64,000 nucleotides of DNA from Gnetum montanum (Eukaryota > Streptophyta > Gnetopsida > Gnetales > Gnetaceae), in assembly GCA_015680685.1 (NCBI GenBank), contig MNCI01025456.1:321980-385979 (forward strand). The letters are read 5' to 3'. The first letter of the stretch is position 1. Each line of letters opens with the position of its first letter. The notes below the pieces were generated by a model. That model was not told the DNA's origin. It searched no databases and saw nothing but the letters and a program-made list of their open reading frames with translations. Positions 46,237 to 57,179 of the stretch are shown piece by piece. A program made the position numbers and the translations under genes.

Positions 46237-47382
46237 TCAATGTTAGGGCACTTTATAGAATGTACCAAATTTTTAAGATTTTTCTGAAATTAAACGATGT
46301 AAACTAATGACATTTGGATTGTTGTTAAAGGGTTCCAGGGTAATTCAACTAGTTTTGAAGGCACGAAAATTATGATGGTGTGGAATTTATCAATAAGGAC
46401 CTCGGGTGATAAGGGAGAGAAAAAGGCTATGTGATGGTTCATAGGAAAGTTCGAATCGGAGGGGTAGTAATAAGGGAAAGAATATTGTTAACAATACATT
46501 GAGGGTAATAGATGGTGTGTGGAAGATGTGTTATGAGTGCAAATTACAAAAATTATGCGAGTGGGTCCTCCCCAAAGTAGGTTCCAACCTATAATGCCCT
46601 TGTGTAACCACACTTGAAAATGTCCATGGGTACTAGAAGGGTTAAATGTAATTTGCATTGGTCCCACAACACACACACATGTAAGTACCATCGGAATGAT
46701 GTACGAATTCTATGCTATATGAGACATGAGCTACAATTACATGAACAATGAGATGAGATGGACTATAGAAGGGATTGTAGAGATTGGGACATGAGGTAAC
46801 TGACCGAGGGCATAATGAATCCTACATGTAAAGCATGATTAATGTGTCATTAACCCATCATTCCAAGATTAAGACTAAGTCCATTCCTCTAATCAGTAAC
46901 ATTGCATTGTTTCATCCCATGATGAGGAACTATGAGAGTACCAGAACAACAAGGTGTACGATCACTTGGCATTTTGTTCAAGGGAGGAGTGATTTTTGCT
47001 TTGTGGCACTTTCGTTTTTTTTGGATTGCTGAATCCAGAGAAGCCACCAACCTTCAGGCATGGATGCATGTCTTTCTAGTGGGATCCCTTAGAACAACAT
47101 TGAATTTTTGAGTGCTCTTTTGATTACTCTTACTTCCATTTTTCATTAGATCTACAAGGATCTTAGTACAACCACATTGCATGATAACTCCCATAGATGT
47201 CACCAAAGAGAATCTGCAAGTCCCCTTGATGTCACATCCTAATCATTCCCTCTTGNCATAGATGAGATTACTTATAAAAAGATAAGAAGATGAAAAGGTA
47301 ACAAAAAAAAATTTGAAAAACTAGAAAACAAAAAGTTGTAAAATTAAAGAAAATGAAAAATATTTATTAATATTTCTTGTTA
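46237..47382. other. Spacer of A2 between gag and internal promoter
   Basis: It is non-coding and aligns with A1 5190-6558. At the N (47256) about 209 bp present in A1 (6224-6432) are missing. Confidence 0.6.
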
Positions 47383-49368
47383 TTAAAATGGGGGATATCC
47401 CCCATAACTAAATGGTCTAGCATGGCAAGGATTAATAGATGAAAGATGAGGATCCTTGCATGTTGAAAATATCGAAACTTGATCATACTTACCCCGTTGG
47501 GGTTCACACACCTGATTATAGTAAGCATAGTGGGGCAATTTATAAGATGTGGTTCCTGGATAAAGAGTTGACCCACTATGATACTTGGGACCGTAAGATG
47601 GCATGCAAGGATCAGGGTGTCGCTCTCCATGGCTATATTCATTGGGCCATATGGTTGTTGGAGTGTTAATTGGTGGCCTTAATGAAGTAACATGAGGTGT
47701 TGGGTTCAAAGAGAGGGATGCACCATAGTGTTGGACTTGTGTTGAGTTGGAGACTGTAGTGGCCTTGGAACTGTATTGTCCCTTCCTACGGTCATGTCTA
47801 AAGAAGGGATGCCTTTGATGTTGAGGAGCTCTCTCACTGCTGTTGGAAATAGTAGCACAAGACACGTTCGTGGATTGTTGCTATGGTGCAGACACTTTAG
47901 GAATAGTTGGCAGTGATGTAGAAGGGGGGAAAGGATGAGAATGTTGAAATTTGGGAGAATTGTAAGGTACACAAGGTGGTGGTTGTGTTGAGGACATGGG
48001 CTGATGGTGTTGAGAAGAATGATAATGCAACGAGATAGAGTATGTCAACCCAGTTGGAGAAACAAGATGTTGGATTAGATAAGCATTTGGATTCAGATGA
48101 TATGAAGGGTGTCTCCTATTTAGGGATGGCTTCCCCCACGATTGGGATTGTTGCCACTATGATCGAACACAGTATCTCTGTATGAACTCTGGGTGTAACA
48201 TGCTTCCCTAATGCTCATATAAATGTAACAAGATTGGGCATTGGCCCTTGTAGTGATTGTACAGGCAAATGTTTTATTCATACATATGATTGGCAGTTGA
48301 GCCCTTATTTTCCTTATCCATTCTTTCCAATTATCTAATGATATTATGTTCTGCTTCTTAGGTTGTCAAAACTCTATCTCCAATATTATTGATATATTCC
48401 CTACACTTTTTGTGCATCCATTCCAACATCTTATTGATCTTTGCCTCGAATTCCTCTAACGATTGTTGTATTGGAAAAGATGGTTCCTCCTCCTTGAGAT
48501 AGGTTTATTTCTCCTTTTTGTGATTATGGACCTTTGTTAAGTTGAGATTTTGGTCCCATTGATGTTTTTCAACACTCTCCCATCTAACCATTTCTCCTTC
48601 TTCTTTTGCTACCCGCTTAATAAGCTCTTGGAATTGATGGATTCGTAGTTCATATAGTTGACCTTGGGCATACATCCCTAGGGTCTTTCTTGTTTCATCA
48701 CGAAGCCGATCAATGGTATGGTACATTAGCCTTTCCTCAAAGAACTCATGGCCTAGAAAATTGTTTAATAGTGCATAATATCTTTCTAAGACCATGTCCA
48801 AGGGTTCATGTTGTGCTTGTTTCCACTCTTAGATTTGTTTCCTCAAGGCCAACACTCTTGCATAGGTTCGATATCTTTCGTTAAAGAGTTCTACCATTGT
48901 TGGCCAATGTTGTGTTGAATTTGGTTTTTACGATCTATACCATACTTTTTCTTGGCCAATGAGTGTCATAGGAAAGAGCTTGAGTTTTTTCCAACCGTTA
49001 TCAATGTTGTTCCATGCACAGGCATCGTAGAAGGCTTGTAAATGTTGTTTCAGATCTAAGTCATAGCCTCCTGAGAAATTGGGAAAGTTGTTTAAATCGA
49101 GCCTGGGTAGGCGGCTCTCTTTACGATGCCTATGGGAGATTTGAACAGCCTCTCGTATTTGTGTTAGGCTCATAGTCGCCAGTAGGGGTTCATCGTCATC
49201 GAGTAAGTTATGCTTTCATGTGTTGGGATGATGCTACCTTCATTTATGTTTATAAGAAATCCCCACCTTGGATTGCGTACTCCAATCTTCATTGTCATAT
49301 AATTCGTTGGTTCTCCAATGAACTACCTCACTAGATGTGACATTATCGTAGTCTTGTAGGAGAGGCAT
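47383..49368 (-). pseudogene. gag: gag of A2
   Basis: The start ATG at 49368-49366 aligns with that of A1. The gag entry motif H-R-K-E-S-R-L-P-R-L-D-L-N-N-F-P is at about 49120-49070. A2 keeps the segment that A1 lacks at its N: W-K-K-L-K-L-F-P-M-T-L-I-G, then V-E-L-F-N-E-R-Y (about 48990-48890), part of the capsid-like core. The C-terminal Pro/Tyr/His-rich tail ends at 47383. The zinc-knuckle region near 48250 is more decayed than in A1, with stops and a frame change between about 48380 and 47870. Confidence 0.8.
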
Positions 49369-49490
49369 GATTGTGAAATTGTATGTGAATTTGTATGTAA
49401 CTTTTTGTAATTATTTCTCCCTAAAAGATATATCGTTAATTCCTATATAGTGACCTTGTACGATATAACTAATCTAGAGAACTAGCATCG

Positions 49491-49508
49491 TCCCTAGCAA
49501 TGGCACCA
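49491..49508 (-). other. Primer-binding site of A2 (tRNA-Asp type)
   Basis: The minus strand reads TGGTGCCATTGCTAGGGA one base after the 5' LTR. It matches TGGCGCCGTTGCCGGGGA, the plant tRNA-Asp PBS, at 14 of 18 positions. Confidence 0.8.
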
Positions 49509-49509
49509 A

Positions 49510-50347
49510 TGATGAGTGGTGAGGTACCCATACACTCAACCATACAAATACGAGTGTTTCATGCATGATCTGGTCGAACTCCGCAGATGGACTAGCTGTG
49601 GTATCTAGATGGTTACTCGTAGATCGCAGTTCGCTATCTTCCCACCTGGACTAGTAATAGCTTTGTCATGTATGATTTAGTCCAGAGTGAGGTGTATGAT
49701 GTGTTCCTACACTAATGCTACTCTTGGGTATGATGGAAAAAAATATTAACTAAGCTAGGAGAAAGAGAGGTTGAGATAGAATCTAAACTAGCCTAAGTGC
49801 AATGAGCATCCGCTCCTTAATCATCCATACACATCTTGGACCTCGTGCATGACTACCATTGGGATTACCAAGCGCATGGCCTAAGTACATTACTGGGTTA
49901 CCAAGTAGTCACACTTAAATGCTCATGATTAAGTCGTACTCATTCCGCATTACTAGGAGATAAGGGTAGAGAAATATTAACAAAGAAAGAAGTAAATTAA
50001 AATAATAATTAAATAAATAATTAAGCTAAGTGGATGCTGCAATGATAAAGTAATCTTGATCTTTATTGTCGGTCATATGCGTGTCCAAGTACATCACACT
50101 TGAATAAGGATGCTGTACAATTACAATCATCACACTGCAGGCATGCACTGGGAGAAAAGGGTTGAGAGGAAAAATTGACGTACTAAAAACTATTGAAAAT
50201 TTAAACTTAAAAAAAAAACTCCCTACCAAAACTGCCTACCTCTTATTTATAGATGAGGAGATAGGTTGCGCTATTGCATACACGATATCGCGTCTAGGCT
50301 GTGATATCGCGTACGCGATATCACAACCAACAATTCATGACTCATCA
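49510..50347 (-). repeat. 5' LTR of A2
   Basis: It is 838 bp, from TGATGAGTGG at 49510 to ACTCATCA at 50347. The eight-base ends TGATGAGT and ACTCATCA are exact inverse complements. The minus-strand TATAAATA is at 50251-50244. Upstream of it are two GATATCGC modules, one near 50266-50296 and one forming a perfect 24-bp palindrome at 50301-50324. Confidence 0.9.
50301..50324 (-). promoter_or_regulatory. Perfect 24-bp palindrome in the A2 LTR
   Basis: The half-site GTGATATCGCGT is followed directly by its exact complement ACGCGATATCAC. It lies about 50 bp upstream of the TATA box. Diverged versions are in the other LTRs and in the internal modules. Confidence 0.8.
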
Positions 50348-50352
50348 ATTAT
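50348..50352 (+). repeat. Target-site duplication of A2, right copy (ATTAT)
   Basis: It is identical to 43929-43933 and directly adjacent to the LTR end. Confidence 0.8.
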
Positions 50353-52929
50353 TATAAATTTTGACCTCATCTACTCTATCAAGCTTCTTTACTTTCTTCT
50401 TAATAGTAGGAGTTTCTTTTTGAAACTCAACTATTGACCCTTACTTTATGTCAACGTTGTTGACCACCAAGGGAATTGCACTATTTCCATGAATAATTAT
50501 TTCATCTCTCTCATAAGGCAAGTGAATTTCTTGGTGGATGTAAGAGGAAAATTCTTGTAATTGAGCTAGCCGAAACCTCCCCAAAATGAGATTAAATCCC
50601 AGTGTCTCTTCCACCACTAATAAGTTGGCTGTTGTGGGGAATTATTTCCTAGTTATGAAGTCCAAGGATATTGAGCCTTTTATTGTAACCCATGATCCAT
50701 TAAAGGATGTTAGAGTAGGGGTAGAAGTGTTTTACATGTGTTCTGCTAGGCCTAACTATTCAACAATGGTATAAGGTATAACTTTGGTTGCTACTCTATC
50801 ATCAACGTGCACTATGTGCACCTTGTATTGCCTAATCATGATAGTTATGAAGAGAGGGACCTTTATTGTCTCGTCATCTTGGGGGTTTGTTTTGACTTTG
50901 CTATCACAAAACACTAGTGTGGTTGATTTTTTTTCTTCCCTAGGTAAGGGTGGAATTATCACTACATGAATAGGCTCTTCATTGATGGGTATGTCCTCAC
51001 TAATGGGAATTAAGATAAACATATTTACAAGGGCTTTGTGAGGAGCAAAAGAAGTCACTACCAATTCATACAGGTTGAACAAAGTGTTTTTTTTATTTCA
51101 AGAATTGTTTCACATGCTCCATGGCATTGAGGAATTCTTTATCATTGGTCATTTATTTTTCATTTTTGTTAACTTTGAATTTCTCCATTCACCCTAGGAT
51201 GTAAACTTCATGTTTTAAAGTTTGTGGTTTGGTCTAGTTTCCCTTCTCATATTGCTTGTGGTCCTTCCTTGGTTGCTTGGTTAAGACATTTTGAGCATTA
51301 GAGCTCATAGGAATGGTTGAAATGGGTGTGGGCTTTAGTGGAATGACCTCCTTCCAAGCCTTTTCCTACTTGTTATCTTTGGGCTTAGATTTAGGAACTA
51401 ACTTCTTGCATAGTTTGCTAGTTGATTTCTTGTTGTTGGCTAAATAGAAGTCATTGTATTAGCAACCACAGGAGGATGCTGATTAGGTTGGATTATAGTG
51501 GGAGAAGACACTCTAATGATAAAGGGTTCTTTGGGAGGTGCTAGTGATGGTATCCTTACAACAAAAGGGATCCTTGAACTAGATGAAGTTGAAGGGCCCC
51601 TTTCGTCATAAGGAGGTACTTGTATTACAAGCAACTTCCTAGCAAGTCTTGGGTTATTGCCATTACGTATGGGTCATTGTTGGTATTCGATGGGTCTTTA
51701 TATACATGAATTGATTGGTTTTTTGACCTAGTTGGATAAGAAGTGTCGAGCACTCGCTCTCTATTATCTATTATCTTTTGTAGGTTATCCTTCAAGGTTA
51801 AATAAAAATTAGTGTCATGATCTGACAGCTAATGATAGTGGTAGAATTAGTGAAGTTTGAAGAACTTAGGTATCAATGGATCATCCTTGGTTGCTAAAGT
51901 AGGGTCCTTAGTGATTTTTCATAATCTATCATGCCTCTTATGGGCATTCTTAGTCCTTTATTTGTATTGAATCCAACCACTCTTAAGTAATTGATTAAGG
52001 AGCTCTAATGGCTTCAATGACAACTTGGTGTACTTTGACTAATCTTTCCTTTCAAAGTTAAGGCTTGTATGATTTGATGTAGTGAATTTTGATCTCAATG
52101 GTTGGTTGGTTTTGGTAGGGGCCTTAGGTTGGCTTATTTTAGATGCATGTGTAGTTTTTTTTCTTTGGCCATAGTGGCCATGGGTACATGCTTTGTTTCC
52201 CCCTCTCTTTTTCCTTCCGTATGTGTTAATTTTTGAATGCTATATAAGCAAGGTCATGGTTGGCCTTGGTAACATCATCTATGTTCTTAGTCTATGAGAA
52301 AGCCTAGCTAAGGGACTGCAGATCTAAATAATATAGTTTAGACTTGATGAAGTGATTAACTACCCTCTTGAAGATGGCTAGAATGTGGATTTTGGCTATA
52401 GGTTCATGAATCTTGTTAAGTAGAACATTTCATCATTGGATGAATTTCTAGATAGGTTCATAAGGCCACTATTTGATTTCCATAAATTGGTCCAAGGTGG
52501 TGTCTAGTTTCAAGTTATACTTGAAATAATTCAAAAATTGGGAAATCAAGTCTTCTAATGAGGTGATAGATCCTGTAGGCAATGTGTGGTACCAGTCTAA
52601 GGCTTTCTTGATAAGAGACATAGGACATATTCACATGATTATATGAGGCCAAGCCTATAGTAATAGGCACTTAGAATAGAAGATGGTGAGGTATGCATTG
52701 GGATTACCTTCATCATTATATTTGGTGAACTACAGTATGGAAATGCCTAGGGGAAGAGTAATTTGTGGGACGACTAGACTAATACAATCATCTTGATAAA
52801 AATCTATTATTTTAGCCATCTATGAAGTTGAATCTTTAAGCTTACATAGCTCTTATGTGTGGTCTTGGATAATTTTGAAGGCTTGATCCAAGCCTTGATT
52901 ATGAGTCCCATTTTCTTGGGTCTCATCAA
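50348..52929 (-). pseudogene. gag-protease of B2, decayed and cut at both ends
   Basis: The minus strand begins within gag near 52915 (G-L-D-Q-A-F-K-I-I-Q-D, matching G-L-D-Q-I-F-Q-M-I-Q-D of B1). It continues with a stop-rich core and a linker with P-F-V-V-R-I-P and P-F-I-I-R-V repeats (51634-51440). It then reads the pre-protease helix (51082 on) and protease with V-H-V-D-D-R-V (near 50810), where the usual Gly after Asp-Asp is Arg. It ends at 50348 at the A2 insertion. The gag N-terminus and 5' LTR must lie beyond A4, outside the window. Confidence 0.7.
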
Positions 52930-53734
52930 TGAGGCTATGTTGACATGGGATTTGATGCATTGACATGGCCTTGTCAACATAGTGTCTGTTTTTGCCTATA
53001 AATACATGCTCACCCATCATGTTTATGACATCTTTTGTCATAGTTGTAGTGAAGCTCTTGCAGTTTTGTCATTTGAAGGTTAGAATATTTTTCTAAGTGC
53101 ATGTAGCAAGAGTCAAAGAGTGTATGGATCTTTATTCGAGCACTATTGTACTTAAGCATGATAATGTGTGCAATAATAAAGATGAGCTTTTTGATAAACC
53201 TTGCAGCACTTTAAAATAGATTAATTATTTATTTGTGCATTTAATGTTTTATGCAATTTCCTTTAATGCTTTAAGTAATTAAGGTAAATTAAGCTAGATT
53301 AAATAGTGATTAATTAAGCATATGCTTGGTGCTTGGTAATCCTAGTAATGCCTAATGTTTGGTAAGCCTGTAGCGTTAAACATGTTTAGGATGTGTACGA
53401 CAAGGGGGAATAGGAGCTTATGTTAGGATTAGTTAGGTGTAGCTAGTTAGATTAAATTAGAAATTTAATTATTTTATTTTATTCATTTTTATTTACCCTT
53501 AGGTGACTTAAAACACAAAACATAAAAATGATAAAAATCATATGTCTTAGTTACACTTAACCATACCTTTTCATTTCACAAGTGTAATTGGGAAGACAAC
53601 GATTGCAATGGTTAGTTTCACTTCCTAGAGATCAATGTGCTTAGAAGGTTATAAGTCCATGAAATCTGACCAAATCATGCATGAATGCTTGGTGATTCAT
53701 ATGGTTGGACATAGGGTTTACTTGCCACTCATCA
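52930..53734 (+). repeat. 5' LTR of A4
   Basis: The end CCACTCATCA at 53734 equals the A1 LTR end. Interior stretches, such as GATGTGTACG at about 53391 and TTGGTAATCC...TTGGTAAGCC near 53330-53370, match the A1 LTR in reverse. The start is placed where homology to B gag ends. TATAAATA is at 52997-53004. Upstream, arms CTATGTTGACA (52935-52945) and TGTCAACATAG (52972-52982) form a perfect 11-bp inverted repeat. Confidence 0.7.
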
Positions 53735-53735
53735 T

Positions 53736-53753
53736 TGGCATCTTTGGTAGAGA
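53736..53753 (+). other. Primer-binding site of A4 (decayed tRNA-Asp type)
   Basis: TGGCATCTTTGGTAGAGA follows the LTR end after one base, the same spacing as in A1 and A2. It is a decayed TGGCGCCGTTGCCGGGGA. Confidence 0.6.
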
Positions 53754-53887
53754 CTTGATACATGAGCTATCTAGGACTTAGTGAATATTATTTAAGATTG
53801 TTGGAATAAACTCTAAGGTCACAATCATTGAAAAAATTAATAATTACAATTAAAATGTAAGCACACTAAATTTTTCTCTAATCCAAA

Positions 53888-56250
53888 ATGTCTTCTTCTC
53901 ATAGGCATGATGATTTAGAATCGCTGGTGCTCAAAGAATTTAAGGTGGTGTACACTCATCTAGATGAGTTTGTACTTGATTTCATCTTCATCCTACATTA
54001 GGATGAGTAGCTATGGTGGAGAGATATGAAGGAAAATCTTGTGTTGCCTCTTGACCAATCTATTCTTAGGATGCTGCTCCAAACTCTTAAGAGGTCAGGA
54101 ATTTAGGAACTCCATGATGAATACATTGTGTAGGGCCATGACTATTGGGACTATTATCCCACAGAAACACAATGTAAACATGATTGGCACTAGGAGAAGT
54201 GCCATGAAGCTATGAAGGGGAAATGATTTACCAACCCCTTGTTCCTATTGAATTAAATCAAAAATGCAGATCCTTCCTCTAGGAGTTCTCAACATGAAGA
54301 TTCTCCATCCCTTGACATTGATGATGGGGGCTTGAACTTGAATTTGTAGTCGACTATCAATATTCTAGGTTTAGGAAAAAGTGGAAGTTAATGCATGGGC
54401 TCAGAAAAGCATCATGATGATAGAAAACCTAATGATCATTGTGACAAGCGAAGAGGAGGTAGTAGACACTATGGTGGTGGCAATCTTCCTCTCTCTTCAT
54501 CCTCTTCATCTACATCTTCTTCTTCCTCCTTTGAATCTGATCAAAATTACAAGGGACAAAAATGTGATGGAGGTGAATGGCAGGACAATGATTGTAGGCC
54601 CTACCATGATTGAAGGTGTAGTAGGGAACATCATAGGAATCATCAAAATCATGATGATGATGAGCCCTTGCTGGAAAATCAAAGCATGCTAAATATCATA
54701 GAGGCAATCAAGATACCAACTAGGCATATGAAAGATAGCAAAATTAAGTGATTGGATATGAAGAATATTCCTAGATTTGAGGGGGAATATACTTAGATCC
54801 ACAAACCCATCTTTAGGCCTTTCATGATGCATGTGCCTTGCAAAACATAGAAAAGAACTAGAAAAAACTTAAAGTATTCCCCAAGACACTTATAAAAGGA
54901 GCAGCAAGTTGGTACCAGTAATTGGAGCCAAAATCAATTTGCAGATGGAGTATGATGCTTGAGCTGTTTAATGATAAATATCATATGTACTCTAGGGTGT
55001 TCAATTTAAGAAAGAAAATCCAAGGCTAGTGACAGAAACACATGAAACCTTGGATGCAGCCATGGCTAGGTATTATTCCCTTTTGCATGGATGTCCTAGC
55101 CATGGTTATTCTTAATGGAAGCAACTTTCCCATATCATAGATTGGCTTTGATCCAAATGAGAAGAACTCTTGGGGTGTATCCCCATGGGAGACTATCAAA
55201 ACTAAGAGCCCATCAAATTCAAAGGTGGATTGAGTAGGTTGCAAAAAAAGAAGGTGAGCTAAGAAAACAAGAAAGTGTTGAAAAGCATAACTAGGATCCT
55301 TCCATTAGAAAAAGGGAGGTCTGATTTTCTGACATTGAGGGGGAAGCACCACTTGATGAGGTGGTGCAGTGAAAGGTCTTACCAATTTAAAAATCTATGT
55401 CTAAAATTTTAGCTAAGGTTAAAAAATGTAAGAATCTTTGGATGAAAAGTTTCAAACTACTCTAGAAGTTGCAGAAGAATCCAAAGAACAAGGTAGTGAT
55501 CATGATCATAGATGAAGAAAAGTAGGTAAATGTGCCTCTAAAGGGATATGGGCAAAGTTGTGACATTAGAGGAGGTTGTGCAATTAGAATTAGATGACAA
55601 TGGTGGGTGTGACATCTACCAATATGAGCATCATAAGGGATGTTTCCTTATTATGTCATACTTACAAGAATTTGGGGTGTATGCTCTAAATCCTAGACTA
55701 GCATAAAGGCAAGCACCTAGAAGGGTACCTTATCCTCAAGGAAACCTAAGGCAATTCCACTAATAACAGTTGGCTTATGATCTAAGTGGAGCTCCACCAC
55801 AACTGTATGAGTAGTATCAGCAATGGAAACATCCATAGTTGTGGGGGATGCCACCACCGAGGCAATAGTACCCTTATAGGTAGCCATATCTATATGGATA
55901 CTATGTTCAACAACGAATGTATTTGCATAATGTTTCTAGTCATGCTTCTTTTCAACATCACTAATACCCTTGGGAGTATTACAAAACTCATTCTCTAGCT
56001 ACTAGAGGGAAAACCCCATATCCCTATCATCCTTCTCATCCTTTAACACATGCTCCTCCACCCTCAACCTAATTACCACTTGCTCCATTCATGCAAGGTA
56101 AAATTTTTGCGTAGCCACAACAACATAATGCTACTAGGGCCATTAACTTATAGTTGGCTTCTTAGCTAAGTGGTTTAGAACCTAGATCCAGTAAAAGATC
56201 ATTCTTTGAACCAATAGCCCTACTAAACCCTCACCTACTTATGTGACTAA
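53888..56250 (+). pseudogene. gag: gag of A4, heavily decayed
   Basis: An ATG at 53888 opens a His/Asp/Leu-rich start. A Ser-rich, low-complexity run is encoded at 54485-54535. The segment W-x-E...K-K-E-G-E-L-R-K-Q-E-S-V-E-K-H near 55240-55290 matches E-M-A-R-W-E-S-V-E-K-H of A1 gag. C-D-I-Y-Q-Y-E-H-H-K-G-C near 55610 matches the A1 zinc-knuckle region, with the second Cys replaced by Tyr. A Pro/Tyr/Gln-rich tail follows to about 56250. It has tens of stops and several frame shifts. Its role would be particle formation and RNA packaging. Confidence 0.65.
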
Positions 56251-56284
56251 TTACCCTATATCTCCTTCATTCTCTACATCCATT

Positions 56285-56766
56285 CCTTTTAAGAGCCCTT
56301 CAAACCAAATGCCTTTCAAGATCTTCACAGTTATGTTAACCATGTTGTATCTGATTGGATTTCCTTGGAAAAGAGCTTATCCTGGAAGTCCTCTCATCTA
56401 TTTGTAGATTGTTGGGAATGAGCCATGCAAGGCTCTTCTTGACTCAAGTTCTAGAGTTAATCTAATTTCTCATGAAATGTACAATGCCTGGAACCTACCT
56501 CCTCTTATGAAGAGAAACATCTATTTAGAATTTGTAGATTAGTCCATCATTGTTCCTTTGGGACTAGTGGAGGAAATTATGATCACTATCTATGGGTGGT
56601 CATATCTTGTCGATTTCCTAGTAATCAGAGTTGACAATTGCAAGGGAAAATGTCCAATCATTATGGAAAGGGCTTGGTTAAGCACTGTTGATGCACAAAT
56701 GGGCATTAGAGATCTTTCCTTAGAGATTTTCAAGAAAAATGCATTTAGAAAGATTAAGAATAAGTG
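56285..56766 (+). pseudogene. Aspartic protease region of A4
   Basis: L-L-D-S-S-S-R-V-N-L-I-S at about 56435-56470 stands where gypsy proteases have L-L-D-x-G-A-S-V-N-L. The Gly of the active-site triplet is replaced by Ser, so it is not catalytic as read. An open stretch of 69 codons (56558-56767) then gives the flap and C-terminal part, with F-L-V-I-R-V and G-R-x-W-L-like P-I-I-M-E-R-A-W-L. The frame closes at 56765. Confidence 0.65.
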
Positions 56767-57179
56767 AGTTCCATGCATCATGTATAGCTATATAGGATGC
56801 AATTGTGTGCAAAAACTCTAGTATGTTAAAAAAACATCAATTAAAACATGTAGATAATATGTAGATGAATCCAAAATCCAAAAATGCCTATACACTACAA
56901 CCATAAATGGGAGGATATTGAGTAGCTGATAGTTGATTTTGAGAGTAGCATACTTTGCATGGAACCTACTGAAAGCTTAATGTGTGTCTATGTTAAAGGC
57001 ATGGATGAATTGGAGCAAGTTCATTGCCAACTCTTCAATGTTGAACTTGTTGATCCCAATTGGGAAGAGTTGAAAATCCCTAACAATTTTAAATAGGAAC
57101 CCTTATAGTTGAAAAATCTACCTACTAACATAGAATATGCATTTCTAAAAAAATGACAAGTTAGTGATAATCAATGCTA
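56767..57179 (+). other. Protease-RT linker of A4
   Basis: Scattered open segments on the plus strand read like the acidic connector before RT in Athila elements (for example L-E-Q-V-H near 57010 and L-P-T-N-I-E-Y-A-F-L near 57120), but no domain is assigned. Confidence 0.4.

Larger units (their letters stand above)
43934..50347 (-). mobile_element. Element A2: pol-less family A LTR element
   Basis: On the minus strand it has a 5' LTR (50347-49510), PBS (49508-49491), gag (49368-47383), spacer with promoter-like module, a shortened ORF X (45695-44928), polypurine tract and 3' LTR (44735-43934). ATTAT duplications flank it. It has the same structure as A1, without protease, RT or integrase. 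It inserted into the protease part of B2: protease coding stops at 50348 and the spacer continues at 43933. Total length is 6,414 bp. Confidence 0.9.

Noticed and set aside
52897-52910. A4 LTR start at TGATTATGAGTCC
   Set aside because: It resembles the family A LTR start, but the same bases still align with B gag coding sequence, so a start near 52930 fits better.
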